The notes beneath the pieces are model-generated. The model saw only the letters and a program-made list of their open reading frames with translations, made no database searches and was not told where the DNA came from. From positions 1 to 64,000 of the forward strand of contig CACWPQ010000012.1 of assembly GCA_902762805.1 (NCBI GenBank): a stretch of DNA of 64,000 nucleotides, given 5' to 3'. Shown piece by piece: positions 35,316 through 42,883 of the stretch; the first letter of the stretch is position 1, and each line of letters begins with the position of its first letter. The DNA is from an uncultured Bacteroidota bacterium (lineage in GTDB: Bacteria; Bacteroidota; Bacteroidia; Bacteroidales; P3). Made by a program: the position numbers and the translations under genes.

Positions 35316-35987
35316 CCCACTGGTACGCAGGCTTCCAGCCTGCGCCAAACCAGCCTGCGCCACCCCGATATAGCAGCTCGCCGACGCCTCGCCCTGCGCG
35401 TCGACCGCGAAGAGGTAGCAGTGCAGCTCGTCCCACTGCCACCCGTCTGGCAGCCTTACTGCCACGCGCCCCGTGCGCCGCTCCACCGTGCTGGCAATCA
35501 CCGCCTTGCGTTCCCTGGCGTTGTATGCCACCAGTGTCACCTCGTCGGTCGCCTTGCTGCGCCGCAGCTGCCGCTGGCCGTCGAAGCGCACCTCCAGCAC
35601 TCCGTCCGCGTCCACCCTCGCGCTTTCTGCCGCCACGGGCGCCACGCTGCCGCTCGACAGCGCAAGCCGCTGGTAGTCAACGGCAACGCTGCCGTCCTCC
35701 TGCGTGCGGAAATGCCGCTTGTTGCTCTTGACGAACCAGTTCGTCTCGTACATCCGCGCCTCCGCTGCCGCGCGGCGAAACCCCTTCTGCAGCGCCGGAC
35801 GCACCGCCGAGGCGAAGCGCACCATGCTCACAAACCAGTCGCGCTCAGCCTGTTGCGCCGCCGTATTGGGGTAGTTGATTTCGCGCACGTAGGCACGCAC
35901 CACCGCCTGCCCGCGCCACAGGTAGCCCACCACCGTGCCCACCTTTCCCCGGAACGGCCCGAGGATGCCCTGCTCCAATTTTGCCAT
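35220..35987 (-). CDS. DUF6266-family protein with a read-through tail
   Basis: 255 residues. The GILGPFRGKVGTVVG start marks DUF6266, of unknown function. The core continues to about residue 208 (WDELHCYLFAVDAQGEASASCYIG), where the family normally ends. The last ~47 residues are encoded by a palindromic repeat (35326-35363) and by the antisense strand of the DedA-like gene, so the native stop seems to have been lost when the repeat arrived. It is a paralogue of the gene at 1-191. No signal peptide. No partner recognised. Confidence 0.75.
   Translation of the reverse strand: MAKLEQGILGPFRGKVGTVVGYLWRGQAVVRAYVREINYPNTAAQQAERDWFVSMVRFASAVRPALQKGFRRAAAEARMYETNWFVKSNKRHFRTQEDGSVAVDYQRLALSSGSVAPVAAESARVDADGVLEVRFDGQRQLRRSKATDEVTLVAYNARERKAVIASTVERRTGRVAVRLPDGWQWDELHCYLFAVDAQGEASASCYIGVAQAGLAQAGSLRTSGLEPAGEAEEVGGGKVAEEFAAEHDKHCPPGI
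35326..35363. repeat. Palindromic repeat at the DUF6266 gene end
   Basis: CGCAGGCT-TCC-AGCCTGCG (35326-35344) is followed by a second AGCCTGCG half at 35352-35359. It replaces the expected stop of the DUF6266 gene. Confidence 0.7.
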
Positions 35988-36164
35988 AACTGCGAATTTT
36001 TATTGTTGCTCCAATTTATTTATTGTCGACGATTTTTATAAACTAAACGAATCGATTTCCCCCTCTAACGCCGCAATCCTCCATTTATTTTATGCTCTAA
36101 GGAGGGCATAAGAAGAGCATTGCCGATACACTCTGATTGCCAGCCATTTGCATTCCTAAAAAAA

Positions 36165-37403
36165 TTATGCTTTCAGGCAGTTTTCTATCCGTTGCAGTGC
36201 CTCGGTCAGCATCGCCCTCGGGCAGCCGATGTTGAGGCGGAAGCAGCCCTCGTATTCCTTTCCGCCGAAGGTCGTACCGTCGTTCATCACCACCCGCGCT
36301 TCCTGTATAAAGCGTTCCGCCAGCGTTTTATGCGGTATTCCGTAGGCGTTGAAGTCGAGCCAGGCCAGGTAGGACGCTTCGGGTAGCACGGCCTTCACCT
36401 CCGGCAGCCGCTCGTCCAGGAAGTCTTTGAGCGTCTGCACATTGCCGGCCAGGTAGGCCAGCATCTGGCGCTGCCACTCCTCGCCCTGGGCGAAGGCGGC
36501 CTTGGCGGCGGTGAAGGCGAAGATGTTGCCTCCGGCCACGCCCAGGGCGTCCAGCCAGCCGTAGAAGCGCTTGCGCAGTGCCGCCTCGCCAACGTAGCAC
36601 ACCGAGCTCCCCATGCCGGCGATATTGAAGGTCTTGCTCGGCGCCATGAAGGTCAGGCTGTGGCGCGCCGCCTCGGGGCTCACCGTGCTGTAGCTCATGT
36701 GTTTGCGTTCCTCCCCTTCGCAAGGGGAGGTGGCCGAAGGCCGGAGGGGTGACGATGGCAGGGTGAGGTCGGCGTGGATCTCGTCGCTGATGACGAGGAG
36801 GCCCTTGCGGTGGCAGATATCGGCCACGCGCCGCAGCGTCTCCTCGCCCCAGAGGGTACCGGCAGGATTGTGCGGATTGCTCATGATGAACACCTTGCAT
36901 CCCTCGGCCTTGCGCTCGAAGTCCTCGAAGTCAATCTCGAACCTGTAGGGACACGGCGTGCCGTGTCCGCCAGCAACCTTCAGCGGGCTGCACACCACCT
37001 CCCTCCCGCATCCCTGCGGCAGGCCCAGGAACGGTGGGTAGACCGGCGTGGTGACCAGCACCCGGTCGCCGGGCTGCGTCAGGCACAGCAGGGCGTAGCT
37101 GATGCCCGCCACGATGCCGGGGATGAAGTGCAGTTCCTCCTTCGTGGCCTGTATCCCGTAGTGCTTCGCCAGCCAGGCGGTCACCGCCTGCCAGTAGCCC
37201 TCCGAGGGCATGCCGTAGCCCAGCACGGGGTGCTCGCAGCGTTTGCGCAGGGTCTCCAGCACGAAGTCGGGCGCCGCCCAGTCGTTGTCCGCCACCCACA
37301 TCGGCAGCAGGTCGTCGCGGCCGTACATGCCCGGCAGGGCGTCCCACTTGAAGCAGTCCGTCCCGCGGCGTTCTATCTGTGTGTCGAAGTTGTATTGTTT
37401 CAT
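36165..37403 (-). CDS. MalY/PatB-type PLP aminotransferase (cystathionine beta-lyase-like)
   Basis: 412 residues, fold-type I PLP enzyme. The N-terminus has YNFDTQIERRGTDCFKWD and MWVADNDWAAPDFV. VTTPVYPPFLGLP, MSNPHNPAGTLW and SDEIHADL lie in order before the lysine motif APSKTFNIAGM. This pattern is that of PatB/MalY C-S lyases, which cleave cystathionine or cysteine conjugates; true aminotransfer is also possible. About 20 residues after SDEIHADL (LRPSATSPCEGEE) are encoded by the 41-bp palindromic element at 36710-36750 and are foreign to the family. A rhodanese-like gene lies upstream-adjacent in the other transcript direction order (same strand, before the start is a spacer). Confidence 0.9.
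   Translation of the reverse strand: MKQYNFDTQIERRGTDCFKWDALPGMYGRDDLLPMWVADNDWAAPDFVLETLRKRCEHPVLGYGMPSEGYWQAVTAWLAKHYGIQATKEELHFIPGIVAGISYALLCLTQPGDRVLVTTPVYPPFLGLPQGCGREVVCSPLKVAGGHGTPCPYRFEIDFEDFERKAEGCKVFIMSNPHNPAGTLWGEETLRRVADICHRKGLLVISDEIHADLTLPSSPLRPSATSPCEGEERKHMSYSTVSPEAARHSLTFMAPSKTFNIAGMGSSVCYVGEAALRKRFYGWLDALGVAGGNIFAFTAAKAAFAQGEEWQRQMLAYLAGNVQTLKDFLDERLPEVKAVLPEASYLAWLDFNAYGIPHKTLAERFIQEARVVMNDGTTFGGKEYEGCFRLNIGCPRAMLTEALQRIENCLKA
36710..36750. repeat. 41-bp palindromic element in frame (copy 1)
   Basis: Two hairpins in a row, CCTCCCCTT/AAGGGGAGG and GGCC/GGCC, then GGAGGGGT. The whole lies inside the aminotransferase gene and encodes LRPSATSPCEGEE on the minus strand. Copy 2 is at 38446-38486. 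Confidence 0.85.
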
Positions 37404-37418
37404 TGCGTCTAATAGTTT

Positions 37419-37817
37419 CTATTTTTCAACGGGCATGCCGGCCTCTTTCCAGGCGGTGATGCCGCCGGCGAGGTTGTACACCTCCTTGCCCTCCTTGGCC
37501 AGCAGGGTGGCGGCCTTCATGCTGCGGCTGCCGCGGAGGCAGTAGACGGCCACTGGCGAGTCTTGATTGCCTGATTCCTTGATTGCTTGAGTGGCCCGAT
37601 TGCTAAAGTCGGGCTGCTTCACGTCGACGTTGATGGCGCCGGGCAGGTGGCCTTCGGCATATTCCTCGGTGGTGCGGACGTCGACGAGGGGCATGGATTG
37701 CTTCTGGAGGACGGCGGCGAAGTCGGCGGCCTCCAGCGTGTGGATGTTCTTGGCATCGTTGCCGCAGGCCACAAAGAGGGCCGCAGCGGTCAGGGCGAGA
37801 GACATTTTCTTCTTCAT
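37419..37817 (-). CDS. Rhodanese-like lipoprotein
   Basis: 132 residues from the ATG at 37817. A lipoprotein signal ends LFVAC (Cys18). The rhodanese domain spans about 30-132, with PLVDVRTTEEYAEGHLPGAINVDV and the active-loop cysteine in VAVYCLRGSRSM. Such domains carry sulfur or act as redox/sulfide sensors; here it faces the periplasm. A TTG-initiated longer form would start inside a heptamer array and is rejected. Codons at about 37562-37593 (RATQAIKESGNQ region) come from a 4-unit octamer-like repeat of CTTGATT type. The next gene downstream on this strand is the C-S lyase-like aminotransferase, suggesting sulfur metabolism. Confidence 0.88.
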   Translation of the reverse strand: MKKKMSLALTAAALFVACGNDAKNIHTLEAADFAAVLQKQSMPLVDVRTTEEYAEGHLPGAINVDVKQPDFSNRATQAIKESGNQDSPVAVYCLRGSRSMKAATLLAKEGKEVYNLAGGITAWKEAGMPVEK

Positions 37818-37820
37818 ATC

Positions 37821-37844
37821 GTTGATTTTCAATTTTCAATCTTC
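37821..37844. repeat. Short heptamer array at a lipoprotein/rhodanese junction
   Basis: GTTGATT, TTCAATT, TTCAATC, TTC. The array supplies the stop codon (37829-37831) and last residues KIEN of the upstream gene and reaches to 3 bases before the rhodanese ATG. Confidence 0.75.
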
Positions 37845-38821
37845 ACCGCGGGCCAGCCGTAGTCCTGATAGTAGCGTGCGCTGATGCCGCGGCGTTGCAG
37901 GTAGTTGCGCAGCTGCATGCGGCGGTTCTCCTCGCGGATGTCTTGGTTGGAGTGGATGTTCATATAGATGTCGTAGTGGGGGCCGAAGATGCGACGGGCG
38001 CTGGGCTCCCAGCCCGCACCGTCGACGGTCTGCTCGAATGACGTCACGGTGTATTTTCCATCCGTCATCTCCAGCGACATCAGTCCGCTGTGGTTGCCGC
38101 CGGAGACGCACTTCAGCGTGTCGTCCTCCTGACGATACCACTCCACCCAGAAGTCGCCCCACACCTGCGCTTGGTACGCCGCCATCTTGCCTGCGGCGGT
38201 ATCCTCCTCGGTAGCCACAATCATGATGGTCGGCACGCAGAGCTCACCCTGCAGGTAGTGCTGTCCGACCTCGTTCACAAGGTAGTCGCCTATGGCGAAG
38301 CGCACGGCCTGTTCCTGCCGGTAGAGGGCTATGTGGCGCAGGCAGTCGGCCTTGTGGCCGTCGAAGTCACTCATCAGCCACCGTCCCTCAACATTCTCCA
38401 TATAGAGCTTGTGCTCCTCGACGTCGGTGGTGGAATCTATCACTTCCTCCCCTTCACAAGGGGAGGTGCCCGCAGGGCGGAGGGGTTCCCACCGCTGCCT
38501 AACCATGACGGTAGCCACGGCGTGCTCCTCATCGGTCTGCTCCACGGCGGTGACGGTGTAGTCGGCAATCGTGCCGCCGTTGCCGGTGACGAAGTAGTAG
38601 AGCCACTCGTGGTCCAGCGGCTGCTCGTCGGGTAGGTGGTTGAACATCGTGTCCAACACGGCGTAGAAGTCCGCCGTCAGGTAGTCTTTCGACTTCTCCA
38701 GCAGCTCGTGGTCGGGGATATACCGGCAGAGCTCTTCAGCGCGTTGCTTCAGTCTCTCTTCGTTGCTTGTGCATGCCGCCAAAATGATGGAGGCGAGAGC
38801 GATTGTGATGATTTGTTTCAT
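37829..38821 (-). CDS. Lipoprotein of unknown function
   Basis: 330 residues. MKQIITIALASIILAAC gives a lipobox with Cys17. The mature protein is acidic and mixed alpha/beta; the region 25-130 (EELCRYIPDHELLEKSKDYLTADFYAVLDTMF, quoted in part; YTVTAVEQTDEEHAVATVMVRQRW) may be an NTF2/DUF-like cone fold repeated once later, but this is uncertain. An insert EPLRPAGTSPCEGEE is encoded by the 41-bp palindromic element at 38446-38486. No enzymatic motif seen. It shares strand and short spacer with the rhodanese gene downstream and the cupin gene upstream. Confidence 0.7.
   Translation of the reverse strand: MKQIITIALASIILAACTSNEERLKQRAEELCRYIPDHELLEKSKDYLTADFYAVLDTMFNHLPDEQPLDHEWLYYFVTGNGGTIADYTVTAVEQTDEEHAVATVMVRQRWEPLRPAGTSPCEGEEVIDSTTDVEEHKLYMENVEGRWLMSDFDGHKADCLRHIALYRQEQAVRFAIGDYLVNEVGQHYLQGELCVPTIMIVATEEDTAAGKMAAYQAQVWGDFWVEWYRQEDDTLKCVSGGNHSGLMSLEMTDGKYTVTSFEQTVDGAGWEPSARRIFGPHYDIYMNIHSNQDIREENRRMQLRNYLQRRGISARYYQDYGWPAVKIEN
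38446..38486. repeat. 41-bp palindromic element in frame (copy 2)
   Basis: Same 41-base layout as 36710-36750, with a different second hairpin loop (GCCC/GGGC). It encodes LRPAGTSPCEGEE in the same reading frame as copy 1. Confidence 0.85.
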
Positions 38822-38828
38822 TATTCTT

Positions 38829-39221
38829 TTAGAATTGGGATTGTCGGTTGTCTTCGGCTTGCTGCACGGATAGGGGAGTGTCCCGTTGTGATAGGTAGAA
38901 CATGTAGAGCACGGCGTCGTGTGCTCCGCTGTTTTCTCCGTAGTGGACAGTGCCCACCATCTCTACAATGGCTTCGCCGGCATGGATGGTCTTCCTGAAT
39001 CCGTCAGAGCAGACAATGGTCAACTCACCCTCTACGAGGATGCCAAGGTTCATCACTGGATGGTGGTGCAGCGGCAGCCTCTCGCCTGCGGGGAAGATAT
39101 ATTTTCGGCACACCAGTTCGGGACGCCCCTGTGGATAGTCGGGCAGCTCGGCCCCATCCCAGCTTTGGCTGGTGCGCAGCAGCTCGGTCGTCTGCACATG
39201 CGGCATTTTTTTGTCAGTCAT
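38829..39221 (-). CDS. Single-domain cupin protein
   Basis: 130 residues. The cupin motif 1 is PAGERLPLHHHPVMNLGILVEGELT (quoted in part; His cluster about 50-52, Glu about 63) and motif 2 lies around GTVHYGENSGAHDAV. The metal-binding His/His/Glu set is intact, so a metal-dependent small-molecule or sensor role is likely; the substrate is unknown. Its start overlaps the stop of the ABC permease gene by 8 bases, so it is co-translated with it and may act on the transported compound. Confidence 0.85.
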   Translation of the reverse strand: MTDKKMPHVQTTELLRTSQSWDGAELPDYPQGRPELVCRKYIFPAGERLPLHHHPVMNLGILVEGELTIVCSDGFRKTIHAGEAIVEMVGTVHYGENSGAHDAVLYMFYLSQRDTPLSVQQAEDNRQSQF

Positions 39222-40740
39222 CTTGTCGGCTTGTTGTGTTCGGGTTTGTTGTAGTGGCTTTCATTGCGGCTTTTGTCGTTCTACTGCGGGTGTAATGGGG
39301 TGCCACAGCAAGGTCGAGCATTTTTCCGATGAGCCAGGCGAGGAGGAAGTAGAGCACGGTGACGATAAGCAGAGGGAAGAAGGCGTCGAAGGTGCGCGTG
39401 CGGATGATGTCGCCGGCACGCGTGAGGTCCTGGATGGCGATATAGCCCACGATGGAGGTGCCTTTGATGAGCGTGATGACCTGCCCTTTGTAGACGGGCA
39501 TCACGTTGCGCAAAGCCTGCGGTGCGACGATGAGGCGGGCGGTCTGCCACCGGGTGAAGCCCAGCGCCAGGCCCGCCTCGGTCTGCTCCTTGCCCACGGC
39601 CTGGATGGCGGTGCGGAACATCTCGCTGACGTAGGCCGCGAAGACCAGCGCGAAGGAGACGACGGCCACCGCGCTGCCGCTCAGTCCCGTGCCGGCAAAC
39701 ACGACGTAGAACATAATCATCAGGAAGACAAGCATCGGTATGCCCCGCATCAGGTTGATATATACCGAGGCCGTGCCCGCTATCCAGCGGCGGCGGCTCA
39801 CACGCATCCAGCATACGGCGGCGCCCAGGATTGTCCCGAGCAGGATGGCGCAAAGCGATATCTTCACCGTCTCCCACAGACCGCCGGTGATGTAGCGCCA
39901 GCGGTCCTCGACCACGAGGTTGTTGTGCACCATCTCTTTCATCCGGGTACCGAGGCTCGCAGATTCTTCTGCCCCGTCCTTGACGGTGTAGGCGGTGCAG
40001 GCGCTGAAGTAGGAACTGCTGAAAAGCATCTCGCGCTGCCGCTCCTCGGTGATGTAAACGCCGCCGATGATGAGGTCGATGCTGCCGGCCTGCAGCGCCG
40101 GAAGGATGGAGGAGAAGGGGTAGTACTGCAGGCTGACGGGACGGCCGATATGGCGGCCGAAGCGCTGTATCACCTCCGCTTCGAAGCCTCTCCACGCGTC
40201 GCCCACCTGGTAGGCGATAGGCGCCAGCTCCAGGCATACGCCCACCTTGAGTGTCTTGCCCTCGGGCTCCGGCCCCAGGTCGGGCATCGTCGCCGCCGAC
40301 GGGTCGTCGCACTCGCGCCAGCGCGCCACCAGCTGTTGCAGTTCGCCGGTGGCTGACAGCGAGTCGATGAAGCGCGACAGCGAGTCGCACAGCGCCACGT
40401 CGCTCTTGCGGAAGGGGATGCCGCAAGGCAGCGAATCGTTGCCATAGAAGGCCACGCGCGCGCCTAGCCGCCGAATCTCGCCCTTGGTCAGCGAGCAGTT
40501 GTCTTTGGCTATGACGTCAATCTGTCCTTGCTTCAAGGCTTGCAGCTCGTCGCTCAACGTGTTGTAGCGCAGCAGCGTGATGTCGTCGCGGCTGCTGAGG
40601 CGCAGGTCGTAGGCGCTGCCCGCCGTGACGCCCACCTTCAGCCCCGCCAGGTCGGCCTCGGAATGCAGCTCGCGCGAAACCCCTTCTTTGGCGCAACCCA
40701 CCACACACAGCGCCAGCAGTATGATGCAGAGTCCCTTCAT
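39214..40740 (-). CDS. Amino-acid ABC transporter: two binding domains fused to the permease
   Basis: 508 residues from the ATG at 40740. MKGLCIILLALCVVGC is a lipoprotein-type signal. Two periplasmic binding (SBP_bac_3) modules follow, about 25-150 and 165-265 (the second begins LKVGVCLELAPIAYQVG). Then comes an HisM/GlnP-type permease domain, about 295-490, with the ABC-contact loop EAGLALGFTRWQTARLIVAPQA. This resembles the fused GlnP organisation. No ATPase gene is adjacent, so a shared ATPase must be encoded elsewhere. Ligand probably a polar amino acid. The gene sits in the order GNAT - ABC - cupin with ATGA and 8-base overlaps. Confidence 0.88.
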   Translation of the reverse strand: MKGLCIILLALCVVGCAKEGVSRELHSEADLAGLKVGVTAGSAYDLRLSSRDDITLLRYNTLSDELQALKQGQIDVIAKDNCSLTKGEIRRLGARVAFYGNDSLPCGIPFRKSDVALCDSLSRFIDSLSATGELQQLVARWRECDDPSAATMPDLGPEPEGKTLKVGVCLELAPIAYQVGDAWRGFEAEVIQRFGRHIGRPVSLQYYPFSSILPALQAGSIDLIIGGVYITEERQREMLFSSSYFSACTAYTVKDGAEESASLGTRMKEMVHNNLVVEDRWRYITGGLWETVKISLCAILLGTILGAAVCWMRVSRRRWIAGTASVYINLMRGIPMLVFLMIMFYVVFAGTGLSGSAVAVVSFALVFAAYVSEMFRTAIQAVGKEQTEAGLALGFTRWQTARLIVAPQALRNVMPVYKGQVITLIKGTSIVGYIAIQDLTRAGDIIRTRTFDAFFPLLIVTVLYFLLAWLIGKMLDLAVAPHYTRSRTTKAAMKATTTNPNTTSRQDD

Positions 40741-41039
40741 GACCGGAAATCCATTTTGCTGATCGGGCAGCTCAACGGGCTGGTGATTTCGCAGCCGCGG
40801 TTCCTCGCCAGCCACAGCCGGGCGTAGCTGCAGGTGGCCCTGTATGGTCCGCCGCGGCGCTCGATTTCCTCTACGGCCCGCCGCACCAGCTCGCCGGCGA
40901 TGCCCTGTCCCCGCAGGCGGTCGTCCACATAGGTGTGGTTGATGACGTAGGTGCCACCCCTCAGTGGGAACGTCACCTCGCCAACCTCCTCGCCGCCCTC
41001 GACGGCGTATATCCTGTTCTTTTCTGTGATGTATTCCAT
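40737..41039 (-). CDS. Small GNAT-type acetyltransferase (YidJ/GCN5-like)
   Basis: 100 residues. It begins MEYITEKNRIYAVEGGEEVGEVTF, has NHTYVDDRLRGQGIAGELVRRA, which carries the acetyl-CoA loop (RGQGIA), and YARLWLARN near the end. This is the compact one-domain GNAT group often annotated as Acetyltransf_CG. The substrate is unknown. It overlaps the ABC transporter gene by ATGA, and its ATG directly follows a heptamer array. Quoted segments are trimmed. Confidence 0.88.
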   Translation of the reverse strand: MEYITEKNRIYAVEGGEEVGEVTFPLRGGTYVINHTYVDDRLRGQGIAGELVRRAVEEIERRGGPYRATCSYARLWLARNRGCEITSPLSCPISKMDFRS

Positions 41040-41043
41040 GTAT

Positions 41044-41078
41044 AAGGTTTAAAGTTTAAGGTTTAGAGTTTATTGTTT
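41044..41078. repeat. Heptamer array at the YdeI/GNAT junction
   Basis: AAGGTTT, AAAGTTT, AAGGTTT, AGAGTTT, ATTGTTT. The stop codon of the upstream gene (41070-41072) is in the array; the GNAT ATG lies 4 bases beyond it. Confidence 0.85.
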
Positions 41079-41411
41079 GTTGGGTAGGGCGTTTCGGCCG
41101 GTGTCGGTCATCAGTCCTTGGCGTTCCAGTTCTTGGCATCGGCGGATGTTGAGGTCCGTCCAGTGGCTGTTCTTGCGTCGTGGCGATATGCGCTGTGCCA
41201 GTCGTCCGTCGGGCAGCTTCTTGACGGTAGAGTCTATCCACCCGAAGCACAGCGCCTCCAAGACCACCTCGACATACGGCAACGCCCCCGCCATAGCCGC
41301 CTTCCCCCGATAGCAGGCCACCCAGCACTCCCGCTCCCGCCCGTGGTTCTCCTCCAGCCACCGCCGCAGCCCCGCCCGATCCTCGAATGTCATTAGATTC
41401 ACTATCTCCAT
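41070..41411 (-). CDS. YdeI/OmdA-like protein (short form)
   Basis: 113 residues matching the N-terminal part of the YdeI/OmdA (bacteriocin-protection, DUF1905-linked) family: MTFEDRAGLRRWLEENHGRE, ALCFGWIDSTVKKL, AQRISPRRKNSHWTDLN and RRCQELERQGLMTDTGRNAL. Full-length relatives run to about 190 residues, so this is either a natural short form or one cut at the array that supplies its stop codon. Function unknown; the name reflects a resistance phenotype of distant homologues. Confidence 0.82.
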   Translation of the reverse strand: MEIVNLMTFEDRAGLRRWLEENHGRERECWVACYRGKAAMAGALPYVEVVLEALCFGWIDSTVKKLPDGRLAQRISPRRKNSHWTDLNIRRCQELERQGLMTDTGRNALPNKQ

Positions 41412-41517
41412 TGCTTTATAATTCTATATGCAGAAAATACTCACTAACACATTCACGCATTCTTGGTTAAAGTTCTTTCAGTTCTTCGTCTTTGTTTGTC
41501 TGACGATTTTTAAAACT

Positions 41518-42378
41518 TTATTTGCCACCCGGTAGTTCATTTCGGGCTATCCGATCAGATAGTTTTGCCTCAAGTTCCGCTATTGTCGGGATGGTTCCCT
41601 CCACTTTCTCAGGATAGAATTTTTCCAGTTCGTATTCAGATATTCCTAAAGGTTGACTGCTTGATTCCAACGCATACTGGGCTTGTATGCGGTCTTTCTC
41701 CTTGCATATGAGTAATCCGATAGTAGGATTGTCCCGACCTACCTTTCGTAAAATGTGGTTGCATGATACGACATACCCGCCTAGCTGCCCCAAGTCTGCG
41801 AACTCAAACATTCCTATCTTTACTTCGACAACCACATAGCACGACAGGTTGAGATTGTAGAATAGTAGGTCGATAAAATTTTCGGTGCCACCAACTTCTA
41901 TGCGATATTCTTTGCCAACATAAGCAAACCCCGTGCCCAACTCTACCCAAAACTGCGTAATATTATTAAGCAATTTGTCTTTCAACAGCCTTTCGTTATA
42001 CTTGCCAGTGATTCCCGTAAATGCGAAGTTGTACGGGTCTTTTGTCAGCTCTTGTGCAAGGTCGCTTGTCTCGTTGGGTAGTATCTGCATGAAGTTTGTC
42101 TGCGCTTTGCCCTGTCGCTCATAGAGGTTGGAATTAAGGAAATTCAGAAGCACGTTGCGGCTCCAACCGTTCAAAACGGTTTGATGAACATAGAATAGGG
42201 CTTTTTCCGGGGAGTCAAGAAACTTGTCAATAATTCGTATATGATGCCCCCAAGGTATTGAAAAAATGTCTTTTTGAATTTGCTCAACAAATTGTTGAGC
42301 TATTCTGTCGTCTGATTGCCCCGCGGTGTGTGGAGCAATCAAGTTGTATGAGCTATATAGAAGATAAAAATTCTTCAT
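41518..42378 (-). CDS. DUF1016-family PD-(D/E)xK nuclease (short N-terminus)
   Basis: 286 residues from the ATG at 42378; a TTG start three codons earlier is possible. The middle has the DUF1016 signature SIPWGHHIRIIDKF, NGWSRNVLLNFL and YERQGKAQTNF; the C-terminal nuclease part has NFIDLLFYN (Asp), then YVVVEVKIG (ExK), then LGQLGGYV. Typical members are about 340 residues and have a longer N-terminal domain, of which only MKNFYLLY.SYNLI-like remnants are present, so it may be 5'-truncated. The family is widespread near restriction and mobile genes; exact role unsettled. AT-rich. Promoter -7 box at 42503. Confidence 0.85.
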   Translation of the reverse strand: MKNFYLLYSSYNLIAPHTAGQSDDRIAQQFVEQIQKDIFSIPWGHHIRIIDKFLDSPEKALFYVHQTVLNGWSRNVLLNFLNSNLYERQGKAQTNFMQILPNETSDLAQELTKDPYNFAFTGITGKYNERLLKDKLLNNITQFWVELGTGFAYVGKEYRIEVGGTENFIDLLFYNLNLSCYVVVEVKIGMFEFADLGQLGGYVVSCNHILRKVGRDNPTIGLLICKEKDRIQAQYALESSSQPLGISEYELEKFYPEKVEGTIPTIAELEAKLSDRIARNELPGGK

Positions 42379-42502
42379 ATATAGCAAGCTGGTTTGTGAG
42401 AAACATGTGTTTTATATCTATAATATTTTGATTCGTCTTTTCGCATTCGCCTTACATCTATCACGTTGGATGTGTCATATCCCATATATTTGTTTCCGAG
42501 TG

Positions 42503-42510
42503 CAAAGATA
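42503..42510 (-). promoter_or_regulatory. -7 box upstream of the DUF1016 nuclease
   Basis: CAAAGATA on plus equals TATCTTTG on minus, about 125 bases upstream of the nuclease ATG. Confidence 0.55.
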
Positions 42511-42561
42511 CGTTTTTTATTTGGATTGGAAAGATTTTTTTTTCAAACGGAAAAGAATGTG

Positions 42562-42569
42562 TATCTTTG
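42562..42569 (+). promoter_or_regulatory. -7 box of the restriction-modification operon
   Basis: TATCTTTG followed by CAG. It is divergent from the box at 42503 and would give a transcript with a ~310-base leader before the methyltransferase ATG, carrying the structured element at 42660-42815. Confidence 0.6.
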
Positions 42570-42659
42570 CAGTCGAAATTGAAGATAGAATAGTACTTAA
42601 AAAAACTAATAAAATTGAAGAAGTAAAATAGCATTAATATAAGCATTGACTACCATTTC

Positions 42660-42815
42660 GCGTTCAAAATAAGCCTAGGAAACTGATTTTGATAATCGGA
42701 AAAGATAGTTCAAGGTGAGCCATTAAGGTAAACCCAGTATAGATGCAGGTAGCATACGCTTTTCGGCGTGAGCAGCATCTATACAGGGGTTTCTTCCTAG
42801 GCTTTCCCTGAACGC
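42660..42815 (+). ncRNA. Structured leader element of the restriction-modification operon
   Basis: A 156-base stretch closes on itself through nested pairings: GCGTTCA (42660-42666) with TGAACGC (42809-42815); AAGCCTAGG (42671-42679) with CCTAGGCTT (42796-42804); AAACCC (42730-42735) with GGGTTT (42787-42792); GTATAGATGC (42737-42746) with GCATCTATAC (42775-42784); and ACGC with GCGT at the tip. It could act as RNA (regulatory leader, or a separate non-coding RNA) or as a folded DNA site of a mobile element. I do not recognise the family. It starts about 90 bases after a promoter box and ends 68 bases before the methyltransferase ATG. The strand is taken from the operon. Confidence 0.6.
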
Positions 42816-42883
42816 AATCAAGGCTCGCGCCTTTCTTGTTGCCGATAAGTGATTGATAGCAGTGCGCTAATCAATCACAAAAA

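Noticed and set aside
42660..42815. Retron-like RNA or integron attC site
   Set aside because: No reverse transcriptase or integron integrase nearby, and the outer arms do not match the attC core motifs.
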